A stretch of 64,000 nucleotides of DNA from CBDDGJ01 sp965227805 (GCA_965227805.1 CBDDGJ010000003.1:1054001-1118000); one strand, 5' to 3'. Counted from the stretch's first letter, positions 33,578 to 42,661 are shown. Notes: generated by a model not told the origin, from the letters alone. A program made the numbers and translations.

Positions 33578-34912
33578 ATGACAAAAAACTGCTATATAAA
33601 AAGCTATGGCTGTCAAATGAATGTATATGACAGCACACGCATGGGCGAAGCCTTGGCCGAGGCCGGATATAATCCTGTAGATACCCCGGAAGCAGCCGAG
33701 CTTATTATTCTCAACACATGCCATATACGTGAAAAAGCGGCAGAAAAAGTCTATTCTGAATTAGGGCGGCTTAAAGCCTTAAAACAACAAAATAAAAATA
33801 TGGTCTTTGGTATTGCCGGATGCGTCGCCCAGGCAGAAGGGGAAGAAATTATCGCACGCGCGCCGCTGGTGGATATGGTGTTCGGCCCGCAAAGCTATCA
33901 TGATTTACCTACTATGCTGGACGAACTTACCCATGCGCGTGCGCACGGTGGCAAAAAACATATTGTGCGTTTGGATTTTCCAGCAGAAGAAAAATTCGCC
34001 TATCTGGATAAAACCCCCCGCACCCCCCTAAAGCGCAGCCCCACCGCCTTTGTTACCATTCAGGAAGGGTGTGACAAATTCTGCACATTTTGTGTTGTGC
34101 CCTATACGCGCGGGGCAGAAATATCGCGCAGCACAAAAGATATTGCCCGCGAGGTTACCGCGCTGGCAGAGCAGGGCATATGTGAAATTACGCTATTGGG
34201 GCAAAATGTAAATGCATGGCATGACCGCGATACGCATATGGGCTTAAGCGGCTTATTGCGGCACCTGGCTGATATTAAAGGGATTTATCGCTTGCGCTTT
34301 ACCACCTCGCACCCATGCGATATGGATGATGCGCTCATTGCGGCTTATGGCGATTTACCGGCATTGATGCCTTATTTGCATTTACCTGTGCAATCGGGGT
34401 CGGATCGCATTCTAAAAGCCATGAACCGGAAACATAAGATAAAAGATTATCTTACCTGGATAAAAAAATGCCGCGCGGCACGTCCCGACCTTGCTTTATC
34501 ATCAGATTTTATTGTCGGCTTTCCTGGGGAAAGTGATACAGATTTTGAAGCAACCATGGATTTGGTGCGCGCGGTGAATTATGCGCAGGCTTTTTCATTC
34601 AAATATTCGCCCCGTCCCGGAACACCGGCTGCCGAGCATCAACACCAAATTGATGAAGCGGTAAAAACCAAACGCTTAGCTGCCCTGCAAGAGCTGCTCA
34701 ATCAGCAACAAATCGCTTTTAATCAGCAACAAATCGGCAAAACCCTCCCCGTTTTATTTGAAAAAACCGGTAAAAAAGACGGGCAGCTCATTGGGCGTAG
34801 CCCCTATTTGCAAATTGTGCATGCACAATTACCACAAGATGCTATTGGTAAAATTCTACCCATTCATATCACGCGCGCGCATGCGAATAGCCTTAGCGGC
34901 GATTATGTATAA
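33578..34912 (+). CDS. miaB: tRNA-2-methylthio-N6-dimethylallyladenosine synthase
   Basis: Radical SAM methylthiotransferase acting on A37 of tRNAs. The protein (444 residues from the ATG at 33578) has the N-terminal UPF0004 domain with cluster cysteines in IKSYGCQMNVYDS, ILNTCHIREKAAEKV and IAGCVAQ. The radical SAM motif is EGCDKFCTFCVVPYTRG, and a C-terminal TRAM domain ends the protein. The open frame nine codons upstream overlaps plsC. A perfect 16-bp direct repeat (34700-34736) encodes NQQQIAF/NQQQIGK before the TRAM domain. In many relatives phoH and ybeY follow; here they do not. Confidence 0.97.
   Translation: MTKNCYIKSYGCQMNVYDSTRMGEALAEAGYNPVDTPEAAELIILNTCHIREKAAEKVYSELGRLKALKQQNKNMVFGIAGCVAQAEGEEIIARAPLVDMVFGPQSYHDLPTMLDELTHARAHGGKKHIVRLDFPAEEKFAYLDKTPRTPLKRSPTAFVTIQEGCDKFCTFCVVPYTRGAEISRSTKDIAREVTALAEQGICEITLLGQNVNAWHDRDTHMGLSGLLRHLADIKGIYRLRFTTSHPCDMDDALIAAYGDLPALMPYLHLPVQSGSDRILKAMNRKHKIKDYLTWIKKCRAARPDLALSSDFIVGFPGESDTDFEATMDLVRAVNYAQAFSFKYSPRPGTPAAEHQHQIDEAVKTKRLAALQELLNQQQIAFNQQQIGKTLPVLFEKTGKKDGQLIGRSPYLQIVHAQLPQDAIGKILPIHITRAHANSLSGDYV
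34700..34736 (+). repeat. 16-bp direct repeat inside miaB
   Basis: AATCAGCAACAAATCG occurs at 34700-34715 and again at 34721-34736, a period of 21 bases, so it stays in frame and gives two heptads beginning NQQQI. Related MiaB proteins have comparable length here, so this looks like convergence or a small in-frame change and not an insertion. Confidence 0.6.
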
Positions 34913-35006
34913 TATTAAAAGGGTAAAGAAACAATAAAGCACGTTCTGCATGCGTTTATGTGGGGAGTTTTTATATAAGCCTCTAAGTTAAGACTTTACA
35001 CATGGG

Positions 35007-35025
35007 GCACAGCTTATTACTGTGC
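35007..35025 (+). promoter_or_regulatory. Hairpin just before the ABC ATPase start codon
   Basis: GCACAG (35007-35012), loop of seven bases, CTGTGC (35020-35025), ending four bases before the ATG at 35030. There is no T tract, so it is not an intrinsic terminator. The only purine-rich stretch available as a ribosome-binding site (GGGG at 35004-35007) touches the stem, so the hairpin may lower or regulate initiation. The rest of the 117-base gap after miaB shows no clear promoter. Confidence 0.35.
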
Positions 35026-35029
35026 AGGC

Positions 35030-35974
35030 ATGATAGAGGTAGACCACTTAACCAAAGAGTTTTCGCGCTTTGTCGCTGTATCCGATTTATCTTTTACGGT
35101 AGAGCGTGGCGAAGTGTTAGGATTTTTAGGCCCTAATGGTGCAGGGAAATCGACAACGATGAAAATGCTCACCGGCTTTCTCACACCAAGCGCGGGGCAT
35201 GTGTCTATTGCCGGCATAGATATCGCAAAAGACCCATTGCCGGCGCAGAGCCATATCGGCTATTTGCCCGAAGGTGCCCCTGCATGGGGCGATATGACGC
35301 CGCGCGGCTTTTTGCATTTTATCGCACAAATTCGGATGATGCCGACACCGCAAAAATCTATTGATTATGCGGTTGATCTTTTAGAACTACATGCCGTGCT
35401 TGACCAGCCGATTGATACTTTGTCAAAAGGGTTTTGTCGCCGCGTAGGGCTTGCGCAAGCGGTTATGCATGACCCACCCATTTTAATTATGGATGAGCCG
35501 ACCGATGGGCTAGACCCCAATCAGAAATATCATGTGCGCCGCGCCATTACCGAAATGGCACAAGAAAAGGCGATTATTATTTCCACCCATATTTTAGAAG
35601 AGGTGAATGAATTATGCACGCGCGCGCTTATTATCAATCATGGTGAATTGGTGGCCAATGGCACCCCGAGCGAATTGATGGCACAATCGACGTATCATAA
35701 TGCGGTGCATCTTACGGTTGTAAGCGCGCAAGCCACACAGATTAAAGCGGCATTGGGCACGGTGGTGCCAGATGAGCATATTGAAATTACCATGCGTGAT
35801 AAAGAAACAGTCTTTACCCTATTGCCGCAAAATGGCGGGCAGAATTTATTGGCGCAGGTGACAGCGCTGGCACGTGAACATGAATGGCAAGTGCAGGGGC
35901 TTGCGCTTGATCAAGGCAGGCTGGATGATTTATTCCGCAAGCTAACGCGTGCACATATGAGGGAGCAGGAATGA
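35030..35974 (+). CDS. ABC transporter ATP-binding protein, GldA/CcmA-like
   Basis: ATPase subunit of 314 residues. Walker A is FLGPNGAGKSTTMKML, the signature motif LSKGFCRRVGLAQAV, Walker B ILIMDEPTDGLDPNQ, and the switch histidine is in IISTHILEEV. The C-terminal 90 residues form the extra domain seen in ABC-2 type ATPases such as GldA and NatA. With the next two genes it forms a GldA-GldF-GldG-like set. Such sets occur in many non-gliding bacteria and their cargo is not established. Its stop overlaps the permease start by 4 bases. Confidence 0.93.
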   Translation: MIEVDHLTKEFSRFVAVSDLSFTVERGEVLGFLGPNGAGKSTTMKMLTGFLTPSAGHVSIAGIDIAKDPLPAQSHIGYLPEGAPAWGDMTPRGFLHFIAQIRMMPTPQKSIDYAVDLLELHAVLDQPIDTLSKGFCRRVGLAQAVMHDPPILIMDEPTDGLDPNQKYHVRRAITEMAQEKAIIISTHILEEVNELCTRALIINHGELVANGTPSELMAQSTYHNAVHLTVVSAQATQIKAALGTVVPDEHIEITMRDKETVFTLLPQNGGQNLLAQVTALAREHEWQVQGLALDQGRLDDLFRKLTRAHMREQE

Positions 35975-36735
35975 GGCAAAATTTGTCACAATTACACGCC
36001 ATAGTGATGCGCGAATTTACCGCCTATTTTGCGACAGCTCTGGCATATATATTCATCATTGTTTTTTTGCTAAGCCTCAATATTGCGACCTTTTTTCTCG
36101 GGAGTTATTTTGAAGCAGGGCAGGCAGATTTACGTAGCTTTTTTGCGTTTCACCCCTGGGTATATTTATTTTTTCTACCCGCCATTTCCATGCGGTTATG
36201 GGCAGAGGAACGGCGTAATGGATCGATAGAATTATTGCTTACCCTGCCTGTGCCCTTATGGGTTGTGGTTGTAGGAAAATTTTTTGCTGCATGGGGATTT
36301 GCGATTTTGGCGCTTAGCTTGAATTTTCCGATTTGGCTTACGGTGAATTATTTAGGCTCACCGGATAATGGAGTTATTTTGGCTGGATTTTTAGGCAGCG
36401 CGCTTATGGCCGGAGGCTATATTGCGATCGGCTCGGCTATGTCGGCGCTTACGCGCAATCAGGTAACGGCCTTTAGTTTAAGCGTGGTGGTTAGTTTCTT
36501 TTTCACCATTTCAGGTTTGCCCTTTATTGCCGAATTATTTGATAATATTCTGGCACAAAATATTATTGATAGCTTGGTGAATTTCAGCATGCTGACCCAT
36601 TTTGATATGATTGCAAACGGCGTTCTGGATGCGCGCGGGCTAATCTTTTTTGCAAGTCTTATTTTCGTATTTCTGAGTGCAACCATGATTATTATTGAAG
36701 TGAAAAAGGCTGACAGTGGCGGGGGGCGTGCATGA
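35971..36735 (+). CDS. ABC-2 type permease, GldF-like
   Basis: Membrane subunit of 254 residues with six predicted transmembrane helices: after the cytosolic start LHAIVMREFTAYFATALAYI come segments near 20-40, 55-75, 100-125, 132-155, 165-190 and 225-248. MRLWAEERRNGSIELLLTLPVP is the cytoplasmic coupling region typical of ABC-2 permeases of the GldF/NosY group. Overlaps of 4 bases at both ends tie it to the ATPase and the GldG-like gene. The substrate is unknown. Confidence 0.9.
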   Translation: MRQNLSQLHAIVMREFTAYFATALAYIFIIVFLLSLNIATFFLGSYFEAGQADLRSFFAFHPWVYLFFLPAISMRLWAEERRNGSIELLLTLPVPLWVVVVGKFFAAWGFAILALSLNFPIWLTVNYLGSPDNGVILAGFLGSALMAGGYIAIGSAMSALTRNQVTAFSLSVVVSFFFTISGLPFIAELFDNILAQNIIDSLVNFSMLTHFDMIANGVLDARGLIFFASLIFVFLSATMIIIEVKKADSGGGRA

Positions 36736-38609
36736 TGAAATCGCGCCATCGCCGTCCGCTTATATCGCTTATTTTGCTGGTGATTTTTTTCATAACGATC
36801 AATATATTTTCCGGCCTTAGCTTGCGTATGGCGCGGCTTGATTTTACCGCGCAATCTTTATATACGCTTAGCGCAGGCACGCATAATATTTTGGCTAATT
36901 TATCCGAACCGGTAACGCTTGAATTTTATTATTCGCGCGCCCAGGCAAGCGATTACCCCGCCTTACAGCTTTATGCATCGCGCGTGCGTGATATGCTTGA
37001 AGAAATTGCCGCAGCGGCAAAGGGTAACGTAAAGCTGGAAATTATCGACCCCGCCCCTTTTTCGGAGATTGAAGAAGTGGCAGTAAGCAAGGGGCTGGTT
37101 GGTCAATCTACCCCGGTGAATGAACTGATTTATTTCGGCCTTATCGGCACGAATATGGTGGATAGTGTCGAGATTATTCCGTTTTTTGCCCCTGAGCGTG
37201 AACAATATTTGGAATATGATATTATTCGCCTGATTGCGAATTTAGATATGCCGGAAAAACCGGTATTGGGGGTTTTATCCAACTTACCGCTAGATACCGG
37301 AACGGGTGGACTTTTAGCCGCGATGCAAGGTCAATCGCAACCCTTTTTAATCTATAGCGAGCTGATTGATCGCTTTCGTGTGGAGTTTCTAACGGCTAAA
37401 ACGGATGCGATTCCAAAAGATATAAATATACTATTGATAGCCCATCCGCGCCCTTTAAGCGATGCGCTGGCTTTGGCGATTGACCAGTTTGTTATGCGTG
37501 GCGGGCGGGTGATTGCTTTTCTTGATCCACATTCAGAGGTAAGCCTTACAGCCGGCGCAGGGGGAAACCCCTTGCCCGGTCATACAGAACAATCGGCCAT
37601 GCCGCAGCTTTTGGCAGCATGGGGGGTTGATATGGCGGGGAATAAAATTGTGGCCGATCGCACACGTGCACAAAAGGTTTTTGTCGGCCATAATGCCCGC
37701 CAGCAATTAGCCGACTATATTTTATGGATGGGGCTGGAAGCAGATGAAATGAATGCGCATGATTTGGTTACAGCCAATATTGATTTGCTCAATATTGGCA
37801 CGCCGGGCAGTTTAGCGATACGCTCTGATGCCACGGCACAAATTACGCCTTTGGTGACATCTTCAGATGATGCAATGTTGGTGCCGCGTGAAGAGGTGCT
37901 GGCCGCGCCGCGTCCGGAAGATTTATTGGCGCAATTTACGCCCGATAATATAAAACATATCATTGCCGCGCGCATAAGCGGCACGGTAAAAACGGCTTTT
38001 CCTGATAATGCCCAAGCCGACCATGTCGCTATGACGGAAAATGCCAATATCATTATATTTGCCGATTCGGATTTTTTCGATGACCGCTTTTGGGTAAGCG
38101 AGCAGACTTATCTGGGGCAAAGATTTGGTGTGCCGATTGCCGATAATGGTAAATTTTTGCTCAATGCGGTTGAAAATTTTATGGGGTCGAATGACCTGAT
38201 AAGTTTACGCGGGCGCGAACCAATTGCCCGCCCCTTTACGCGGGTGGAAGAGCTGCGGCGCAAGGCAGAAGACCTTTACCTTGCCGAGCAGCAATCCTTG
38301 CGCGTGCGCATTGAAACCGCCGAGGCGGAACTGGATAATATTGAGCGTTTGGGCGGCGCACAATCACAAACCAAACAGGCGGCACAAAATTACCGCAATG
38401 AGCTTGTGCAAGCCCGCCGTGCTTTGCGGGCGGTCGAGGCCAATTTGCATCGGGATATAGATCAGCTGGGCCGCTATGTAAGATGGGTGAATATTTTATC
38501 TGTGCCCTTGCTCTTATTAGGTCTTGCCACATTTATTGCCATGCGCCGCGCGCGCAAACGCCTTGCAACACAAAAGCGTGGTGGCATGCGTGTCCGCCAG
38601 AGCACATAG
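36732..38609 (+). CDS. GldG-like ABC auxiliary protein
   Basis: A 625-residue protein with an N-terminal transmembrane helix (about 9-28), a large periplasmic region and a C-terminal helix (about 590-610). The N-terminal part RLDFTAQSLYTLSAGTHNIL with LSEPVTLEFYYSRAQASDYP is characteristic of the GldG/ABC_transp_aux family. GGRVIAFLDPHSE and NIIIFADSDFFDDRFW are later conserved blocks. A Glu/Arg-rich stretch at about 525-590 is probably a coiled coil before the last helix. It is probably a membrane-anchored partner of the ABC pair; the role is not known. Confidence 0.85.
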   Translation: MMKSRHRRPLISLILLVIFFITINIFSGLSLRMARLDFTAQSLYTLSAGTHNILANLSEPVTLEFYYSRAQASDYPALQLYASRVRDMLEEIAAAAKGNVKLEIIDPAPFSEIEEVAVSKGLVGQSTPVNELIYFGLIGTNMVDSVEIIPFFAPEREQYLEYDIIRLIANLDMPEKPVLGVLSNLPLDTGTGGLLAAMQGQSQPFLIYSELIDRFRVEFLTAKTDAIPKDINILLIAHPRPLSDALALAIDQFVMRGGRVIAFLDPHSEVSLTAGAGGNPLPGHTEQSAMPQLLAAWGVDMAGNKIVADRTRAQKVFVGHNARQQLADYILWMGLEADEMNAHDLVTANIDLLNIGTPGSLAIRSDATAQITPLVTSSDDAMLVPREEVLAAPRPEDLLAQFTPDNIKHIIAARISGTVKTAFPDNAQADHVAMTENANIIIFADSDFFDDRFWVSEQTYLGQRFGVPIADNGKFLLNAVENFMGSNDLISLRGREPIARPFTRVEELRRKAEDLYLAEQQSLRVRIETAEAELDNIERLGGAQSQTKQAAQNYRNELVQARRALRAVEANLHRDIDQLGRYVRWVNILSVPLLLLGLATFIAMRRARKRLATQKRGGMRVRQST

Positions 38610-38619
38610 CATTATCCAT

Positions 38620-39636
38620 ATGCGACATAATTTATTATTGCGGGGGATAATCGGGCTTACAGTGCTAAGCATTGGCTTTTTGATTGTCGCGCTGGTAAAT
38701 GACAGGGTAGCCAAGCAAGAACAGCAGGTGACATTTTTATCGCCCGATTTTATCAATCATATTGAACAGATTGATAAAATCCGCATGACCCATGGTCTTG
38801 GTATTTCGGGTGTTCGGCATTTATGGTTACACAAGCAAGATGGTTTGTGGCATGTGCCCGCGCGCGCGCATTACCCTGCCAATCAGGAATTGGTTAATGA
38901 AACCCTGTTTGAAATGGCGCATGTAAAATTAGTGCAGCCGCGCACGCAAAACCCGCAATGGCATCGAAAATTAGGTTTGGTCGCGCCCGAAGAACTGGGC
39001 AAGGCCATTCGCTTTTCTTTTTTCGAAAATGAAACAGAAATATTTGCGTTTTTTATCGGTAATGAAGAAGCAAGCGAATTAGATCAGGTGCAGGCAACAT
39101 TGGATTTTGCGCCGGATGCAAAAAACTTCTATGTGCGCCGTGCAAGCGAGGCACAAAGCTGGCTTGCACGCGGGCGGGTGCCACGTAGCAGAAATATGGC
39201 TGCGTGGATTGACCCATCCTTACCCCTATTTGCGGTGGAAGATATTGCTTTTCTTACGTCAGGCAATAGCGGTAAGGACTTTTATGTCGATGACACCATT
39301 GCGCGCTGGGTGGGCGATTTGCAAAATATGCGGCCAAGCGATGTTGCATTGCGGGCGCAGATAAATTTTCGTAAAGCCTCGTTTTTTACGATAACCCTGA
39401 AAAACGGGATAAGCATAAAACTCACAAGCATAGGTGCCGGAATGCATATATGGACGCACTATCAGTTTAGCCTTGCGGATAAGGCAGATGCTGCGGCGCG
39501 GGCACAATTTGAAACGTGGCAAAGCCGCTTTGAACCATGGGCGTATAAATTTGAATCACAGGCAGCAGCGATATTATTACCGGCTTTTGCCGGTTGGCAG
39601 GATTTAAGTGAAACAGCAATAGACACGGAGGATTAA
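38620..39636 (+). CDS. DUF4340 membrane-anchored protein
   Basis: A 338-residue protein with one N-terminal transmembrane helix (about 6-27) and a periplasmic body. DUF4340 proteins regularly follow GldG-like genes; the visible features are QIDKIRMTHGLGISGVRHL, LWHVPARAHYPANQELVNE (a common DUF4340 pattern), KLGLVAPEELGKAIRFSFF and AEAQSWLARGRVPRSR-like text. I chose the ATG at 38620, 10 bases after the GldG-like stop; the open frame back to 38524 overlaps that gene. It completes the four-gene ABC cluster. The function is unknown. It abuts the biotin carrier gene with no gap. Confidence 0.82.
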   Translation: MRHNLLLRGIIGLTVLSIGFLIVALVNDRVAKQEQQVTFLSPDFINHIEQIDKIRMTHGLGISGVRHLWLHKQDGLWHVPARAHYPANQELVNETLFEMAHVKLVQPRTQNPQWHRKLGLVAPEELGKAIRFSFFENETEIFAFFIGNEEASELDQVQATLDFAPDAKNFYVRRASEAQSWLARGRVPRSRNMAAWIDPSLPLFAVEDIAFLTSGNSGKDFYVDDTIARWVGDLQNMRPSDVALRAQINFRKASFFTITLKNGISIKLTSIGAGMHIWTHYQFSLADKADAAARAQFETWQSRFEPWAYKFESQAAAILLPAFAGWQDLSETAIDTED

Positions 39637-39855
39637 ATGACACGCATTGTAACAAGCGAAATTGCCGGTCGCGTATGGAAATTAAACTGCAAGGTGGGCG
39701 ATAAAATAGATGCCGATGCGCCGATTATGATTTTGGAATCGATGAAAATGGAGATTCCTGTTCCGGCGCCGCAAGCGGGCACCATCAGTAAAATCCTTGT
39801 TGCGGAAGAAGATATGATAGATGAAGGCCAGGCCGTGGCTGAAATTGAGGTATAG
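39637..39855 (+). CDS. Biotin carboxyl carrier protein (short form)
   Basis: A 72-residue stand-alone biotinyl domain. ILESMKMEIPVPAP contains the biotinylated lysine in the M-K-M motif, and GRVWKLNCKVGDKIDADAPI with VAEEDMIDEGQAVAEIEV are the two halves of the hammerhead fold. It starts directly after the DUF4340 stop and is followed after 3 bases by a carboxyltransferase gene, so the two form part of an acyl-CoA carboxylase. Similar short carriers occur in actinobacteria. No biotin carboxylase gene is in the window. Confidence 0.93.
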   Translation: MTRIVTSEIAGRVWKLNCKVGDKIDADAPIMILESMKMEIPVPAPQAGTISKILVAEEDMIDEGQAVAEIEV

Positions 39856-39858
39856 GCG

Positions 39859-41430
39859 ATGAGCGAGACGGATATATGGGGTAAACAAATCGATGAAATT
39901 TATCACCGCCGTATCTTGGCAAAACAGCAAGGCGGCGAAGAGGCGGTTGCGCGTCATCATGCCAAGGGCAGGCAGACCATTAGAGAGCGCATAGATGGGC
40001 TTTTGGATGCGGATAGTTTTCGGGAATTAGGTGAAGGTGCAGGCGTGCCGCTTTATGATGCGGCGGGGGCGTTAAAAGATTTTCAACCAGCGAATTTTAT
40101 CCTCGGTTTTGGTGAGGTGAATGGCCGCAAGGTGATTATTGGCGGTGAAGATTTTACGGTTAAGGGCGGATCGCCCAATCCGGCAGGTTTACGCAAAAGC
40201 GTTTATGCCGAACAGCTTGCTTTGCACTATAAGCTGCCGCTTATTCGTTTGCATGAGGGCGGCGGCGGTTCGGTGGGCGGCACTGGGCAGGAGAAAAAGC
40301 GCCGTCCGCTTGGCGAGCCGGTTTTTTCAACATCGCGCTTTGTCGCTTTGGGAGAAACATTGGGACAAGTGCCAGTGGCAACAGCCGCCTTGGGGCCGGT
40401 TGCGGGTTTGCCGGCGGCGCGTCTTGTGGCCTCACATTTTTCGGTAATGACAGAAAATGCTGCCGTGCTTATCGCCGGCCCACAAGTCGTAAAGCGCGCT
40501 TTGGGGCATGAGCTTACCAAAGAGGAATTAGGCGGCGCACAGGTGCACCTTAAAAGCGGGGCGATTGATAATCTGGCCAAAGATGAAGAAGATGCATTTA
40601 CGCAAATCGCTCGCTTTTTATCTTATTTGCCGGATAATGCGTGGGCGCGCCCACCCCGCATCACACCGACGGATAAGCCCGACCGGTGCGAGGATTTTCT
40701 CCGCACGATTGTGCCGCAAAATAGCCGCCAGCCTTTTGCTATGCGTAAGATTATTGAGGCGGTTATGGATAAAGGCAGTTTTTTTGAGCTATCACGCAAA
40801 TATGGCGCAAGCCTGATTACCGGCCTTGCGCGCCTAAATGGCGAGGCGGTGGCGGTTATCGCTAATGATTGCATGATATATGCCGGTGCCATGACAGCAC
40901 AGGCGGCACAGAAATTGCGCCGCTTTATTGATTTTTGTAACAGCTTCCATCTGCCGGTGATTAGCTTAATTGATGAGCCGGGTTTTATGATTGGCCCTGA
41001 TTCGGAGACCGCAGGCACAATTCGCCATGGCACAGCGGCAATTACAGCTGTGTTACAATCGCGTGTGCCCTGGGCCTGTGTGCAGGTGCATAAAGCCTTT
41101 GGTGTTGCGGCACAGGCGCATTTTGGGCCAGATGCTTTTGTGCTTTCCTGGCCGAGTGCGGCAAGCGGGGCTTTGCCGGTAGAAGGGGGGGTTGCGGTTG
41201 CCTTTGCCCGCGAGATTGCGGCGGCGGATGACCCGGCGGCTAAACAAAAAGAATTGGAAATGATGCTGGCACAAACCCAATCGCCTTTTCCGCGCGCCGA
41301 GGGCTTTAGCGTGCATGAATTGATTGACCCTGCCGAAACGCGCCCGCGCCTGATTGAGTGGCTGGGGCTTGCGCTTAACGCTTATGCAAGCACCCCGCTT
41401 GAGCCCTTTAGGTCAACAATGCGGTGTTAA
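39859..41430 (+). CDS. Acyl-CoA carboxylase carboxyltransferase (beta) subunit
   Basis: Carboxyltransferase of 523 residues that moves CO2 from carboxybiotin to an acyl-CoA. It has both crotonase-fold halves: the N-half with RLHEGGGGSVGGTGQ and AALGPVAGLPAARLVASHF, and the C-half with GLARLNGEAVAVIANDCMIY, RFIDFCNSFHLPVISLIDEP and GFMIGPDSE. It is most like propionyl-CoA/methylcrotonyl-CoA carboxylase beta subunits, but the substrate is uncertain. In propionyl-CoA carboxylases an Asp near the C-half pocket decides chain length; I cannot place it safely here. The partner carrier lies just upstream. Confidence 0.88.
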   Translation: MSETDIWGKQIDEIYHRRILAKQQGGEEAVARHHAKGRQTIRERIDGLLDADSFRELGEGAGVPLYDAAGALKDFQPANFILGFGEVNGRKVIIGGEDFTVKGGSPNPAGLRKSVYAEQLALHYKLPLIRLHEGGGGSVGGTGQEKKRRPLGEPVFSTSRFVALGETLGQVPVATAALGPVAGLPAARLVASHFSVMTENAAVLIAGPQVVKRALGHELTKEELGGAQVHLKSGAIDNLAKDEEDAFTQIARFLSYLPDNAWARPPRITPTDKPDRCEDFLRTIVPQNSRQPFAMRKIIEAVMDKGSFFELSRKYGASLITGLARLNGEAVAVIANDCMIYAGAMTAQAAQKLRRFIDFCNSFHLPVISLIDEPGFMIGPDSETAGTIRHGTAAITAVLQSRVPWACVQVHKAFGVAAQAHFGPDAFVLSWPSAASGALPVEGGVAVAFAREIAAADDPAAKQKELEMMLAQTQSPFPRAEGFSVHELIDPAETRPRLIEWLGLALNAYASTPLEPFRSTMRC

Positions 41431-41442
41431 TTTGCGGCGTTG

Positions 41443-42576
41443 TTAGTCAGCCAATAAAGCGCGTGCAATTATCACGCGCATAATCTCATTGGTGCCTTCA
41501 AGAATTTGGTTGACGCGTAAATCGCGCACCATGCGTTCCACTTCATAATCTTGCAAATAGCCATAGCCGCCATGAATTTGTAAGGCTTCATTGGCAACAC
41601 GAAATCCTATATCGGTGACAAAGCGTTTGGCCATGGCAGACGTCATGGTTTTATCATGCCCATCGGCATCATATATGCGCGCAGCATGATAGAGCATAAG
41701 CCGCGCGGCGGTAAGGTCGGTTACCATATCGGCGAGCTTGAATTGCACCGATTGAAAATCGGCGATGGCGCGCCCGAATTGCGCGCGCTCTTTTGCATAG
41801 GCAAGGGCTTTATCCAATGCAGCTTGCGCCGTGCCCAAAGATGTTGCCGCAATATTCAGCCTGCCGCCATCCAGCCCCATCATGGCAAAGGTAAATCCTT
41901 CGCCTTCTTCACCAATACGAAACCGTGCAGGAATACGCACATCTTCAAATATGACGTGGCGCGTGGGTTGATTTTTCCATCCCATTTTTTTTTCATTCGC
42001 GCCAAAACGTAAACCGGCTATGTCTTTGGGCACAATAAAGCATGAGACACCCTTTGCCCCTTCGCCGCCCGTGCGGAGCATGGCCACATAAATATCTGAT
42101 GTGCCCGCGCCTGAAATAAAAGCCTTGCTGCCATTTAGAATATACGCATCGCCATCGCGCACAGCTTTGGAGCGCATTGCGGCTGCATCCGAGCCTGAGC
42201 CCGGTTCGGTAAGACAATAGCTCGCAATAAGATCCATCGTGGTAAGGCGTGGCAGCCATTCATGACGTTGTTCATCGCTGCCAAACCGGTCAATCATCCA
42301 GCTTGCCATATTATGAATGGTCATAAAGGCGGTGGTTGTGGTGCAGCCCATAGAGAGGGCTTCAAATATAAGCGCCGCATCTAACCGGCTAAGGCCGGCA
42401 CCGCCAACATCTTCGCCCACATAAACCCCGGCAAAGCCAAGCGCGGCCATTTCGCGTAATGTGTCTATGGGGAAATATTCTTCCGCATCCCATTTACGTG
42501 CAAAAGGGGCGAGCCGTTCTTTTGCGAAATTGCGCGCCATATCTTGTATGGCAATTTGGTCTTGTGTCAGATTCAT
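41443..42576 (-). CDS. Acyl-CoA dehydrogenase, isobutyryl-CoA dehydrogenase-like
   Basis: FAD enzyme of 377 residues that oxidises a short branched acyl-CoA. SYCLTEPGSGSDAAAMRSKA and KKMGWKNQPTRHVIFEDVRI match the ACAD8 (isobutyryl-CoA dehydrogenase) group, acting in valine breakdown. AFISGAGTSDIYVAM is the FAD site, ALQIHGGYGYLQDY the family signature, and E360 in ILEGTNEIMR the catalytic base. A very strong ribosome-binding site AAGGAGG (42588-42582) precedes the ATG. It is convergent with the carboxyltransferase, 12 bases apart. Electrons would pass to the ETF at 4710-6400. Substrate assignment is inferred from motif likeness. Confidence 0.88.
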   Translation of the reverse strand: MNLTQDQIAIQDMARNFAKERLAPFARKWDAEEYFPIDTLREMAALGFAGVYVGEDVGGAGLSRLDAALIFEALSMGCTTTTAFMTIHNMASWMIDRFGSDEQRHEWLPRLTTMDLIASYCLTEPGSGSDAAAMRSKAVRDGDAYILNGSKAFISGAGTSDIYVAMLRTGGEGAKGVSCFIVPKDIAGLRFGANEKKMGWKNQPTRHVIFEDVRIPARFRIGEEGEGFTFAMMGLDGGRLNIAATSLGTAQAALDKALAYAKERAQFGRAIADFQSVQFKLADMVTDLTAARLMLYHAARIYDADGHDKTMTSAMAKRFVTDIGFRVANEALQIHGGYGYLQDYEVERMVRDLRVNQILEGTNEIMRVIIARALLAD

Positions 42577-42661
42577 AAAGGCCTCCTTTTGTCACACTTT
42601 AGAGGAAGGTATTCCATGTAAGAGCAAGGTCTTTTATTTTACGCTATATATTTAATTTGCG

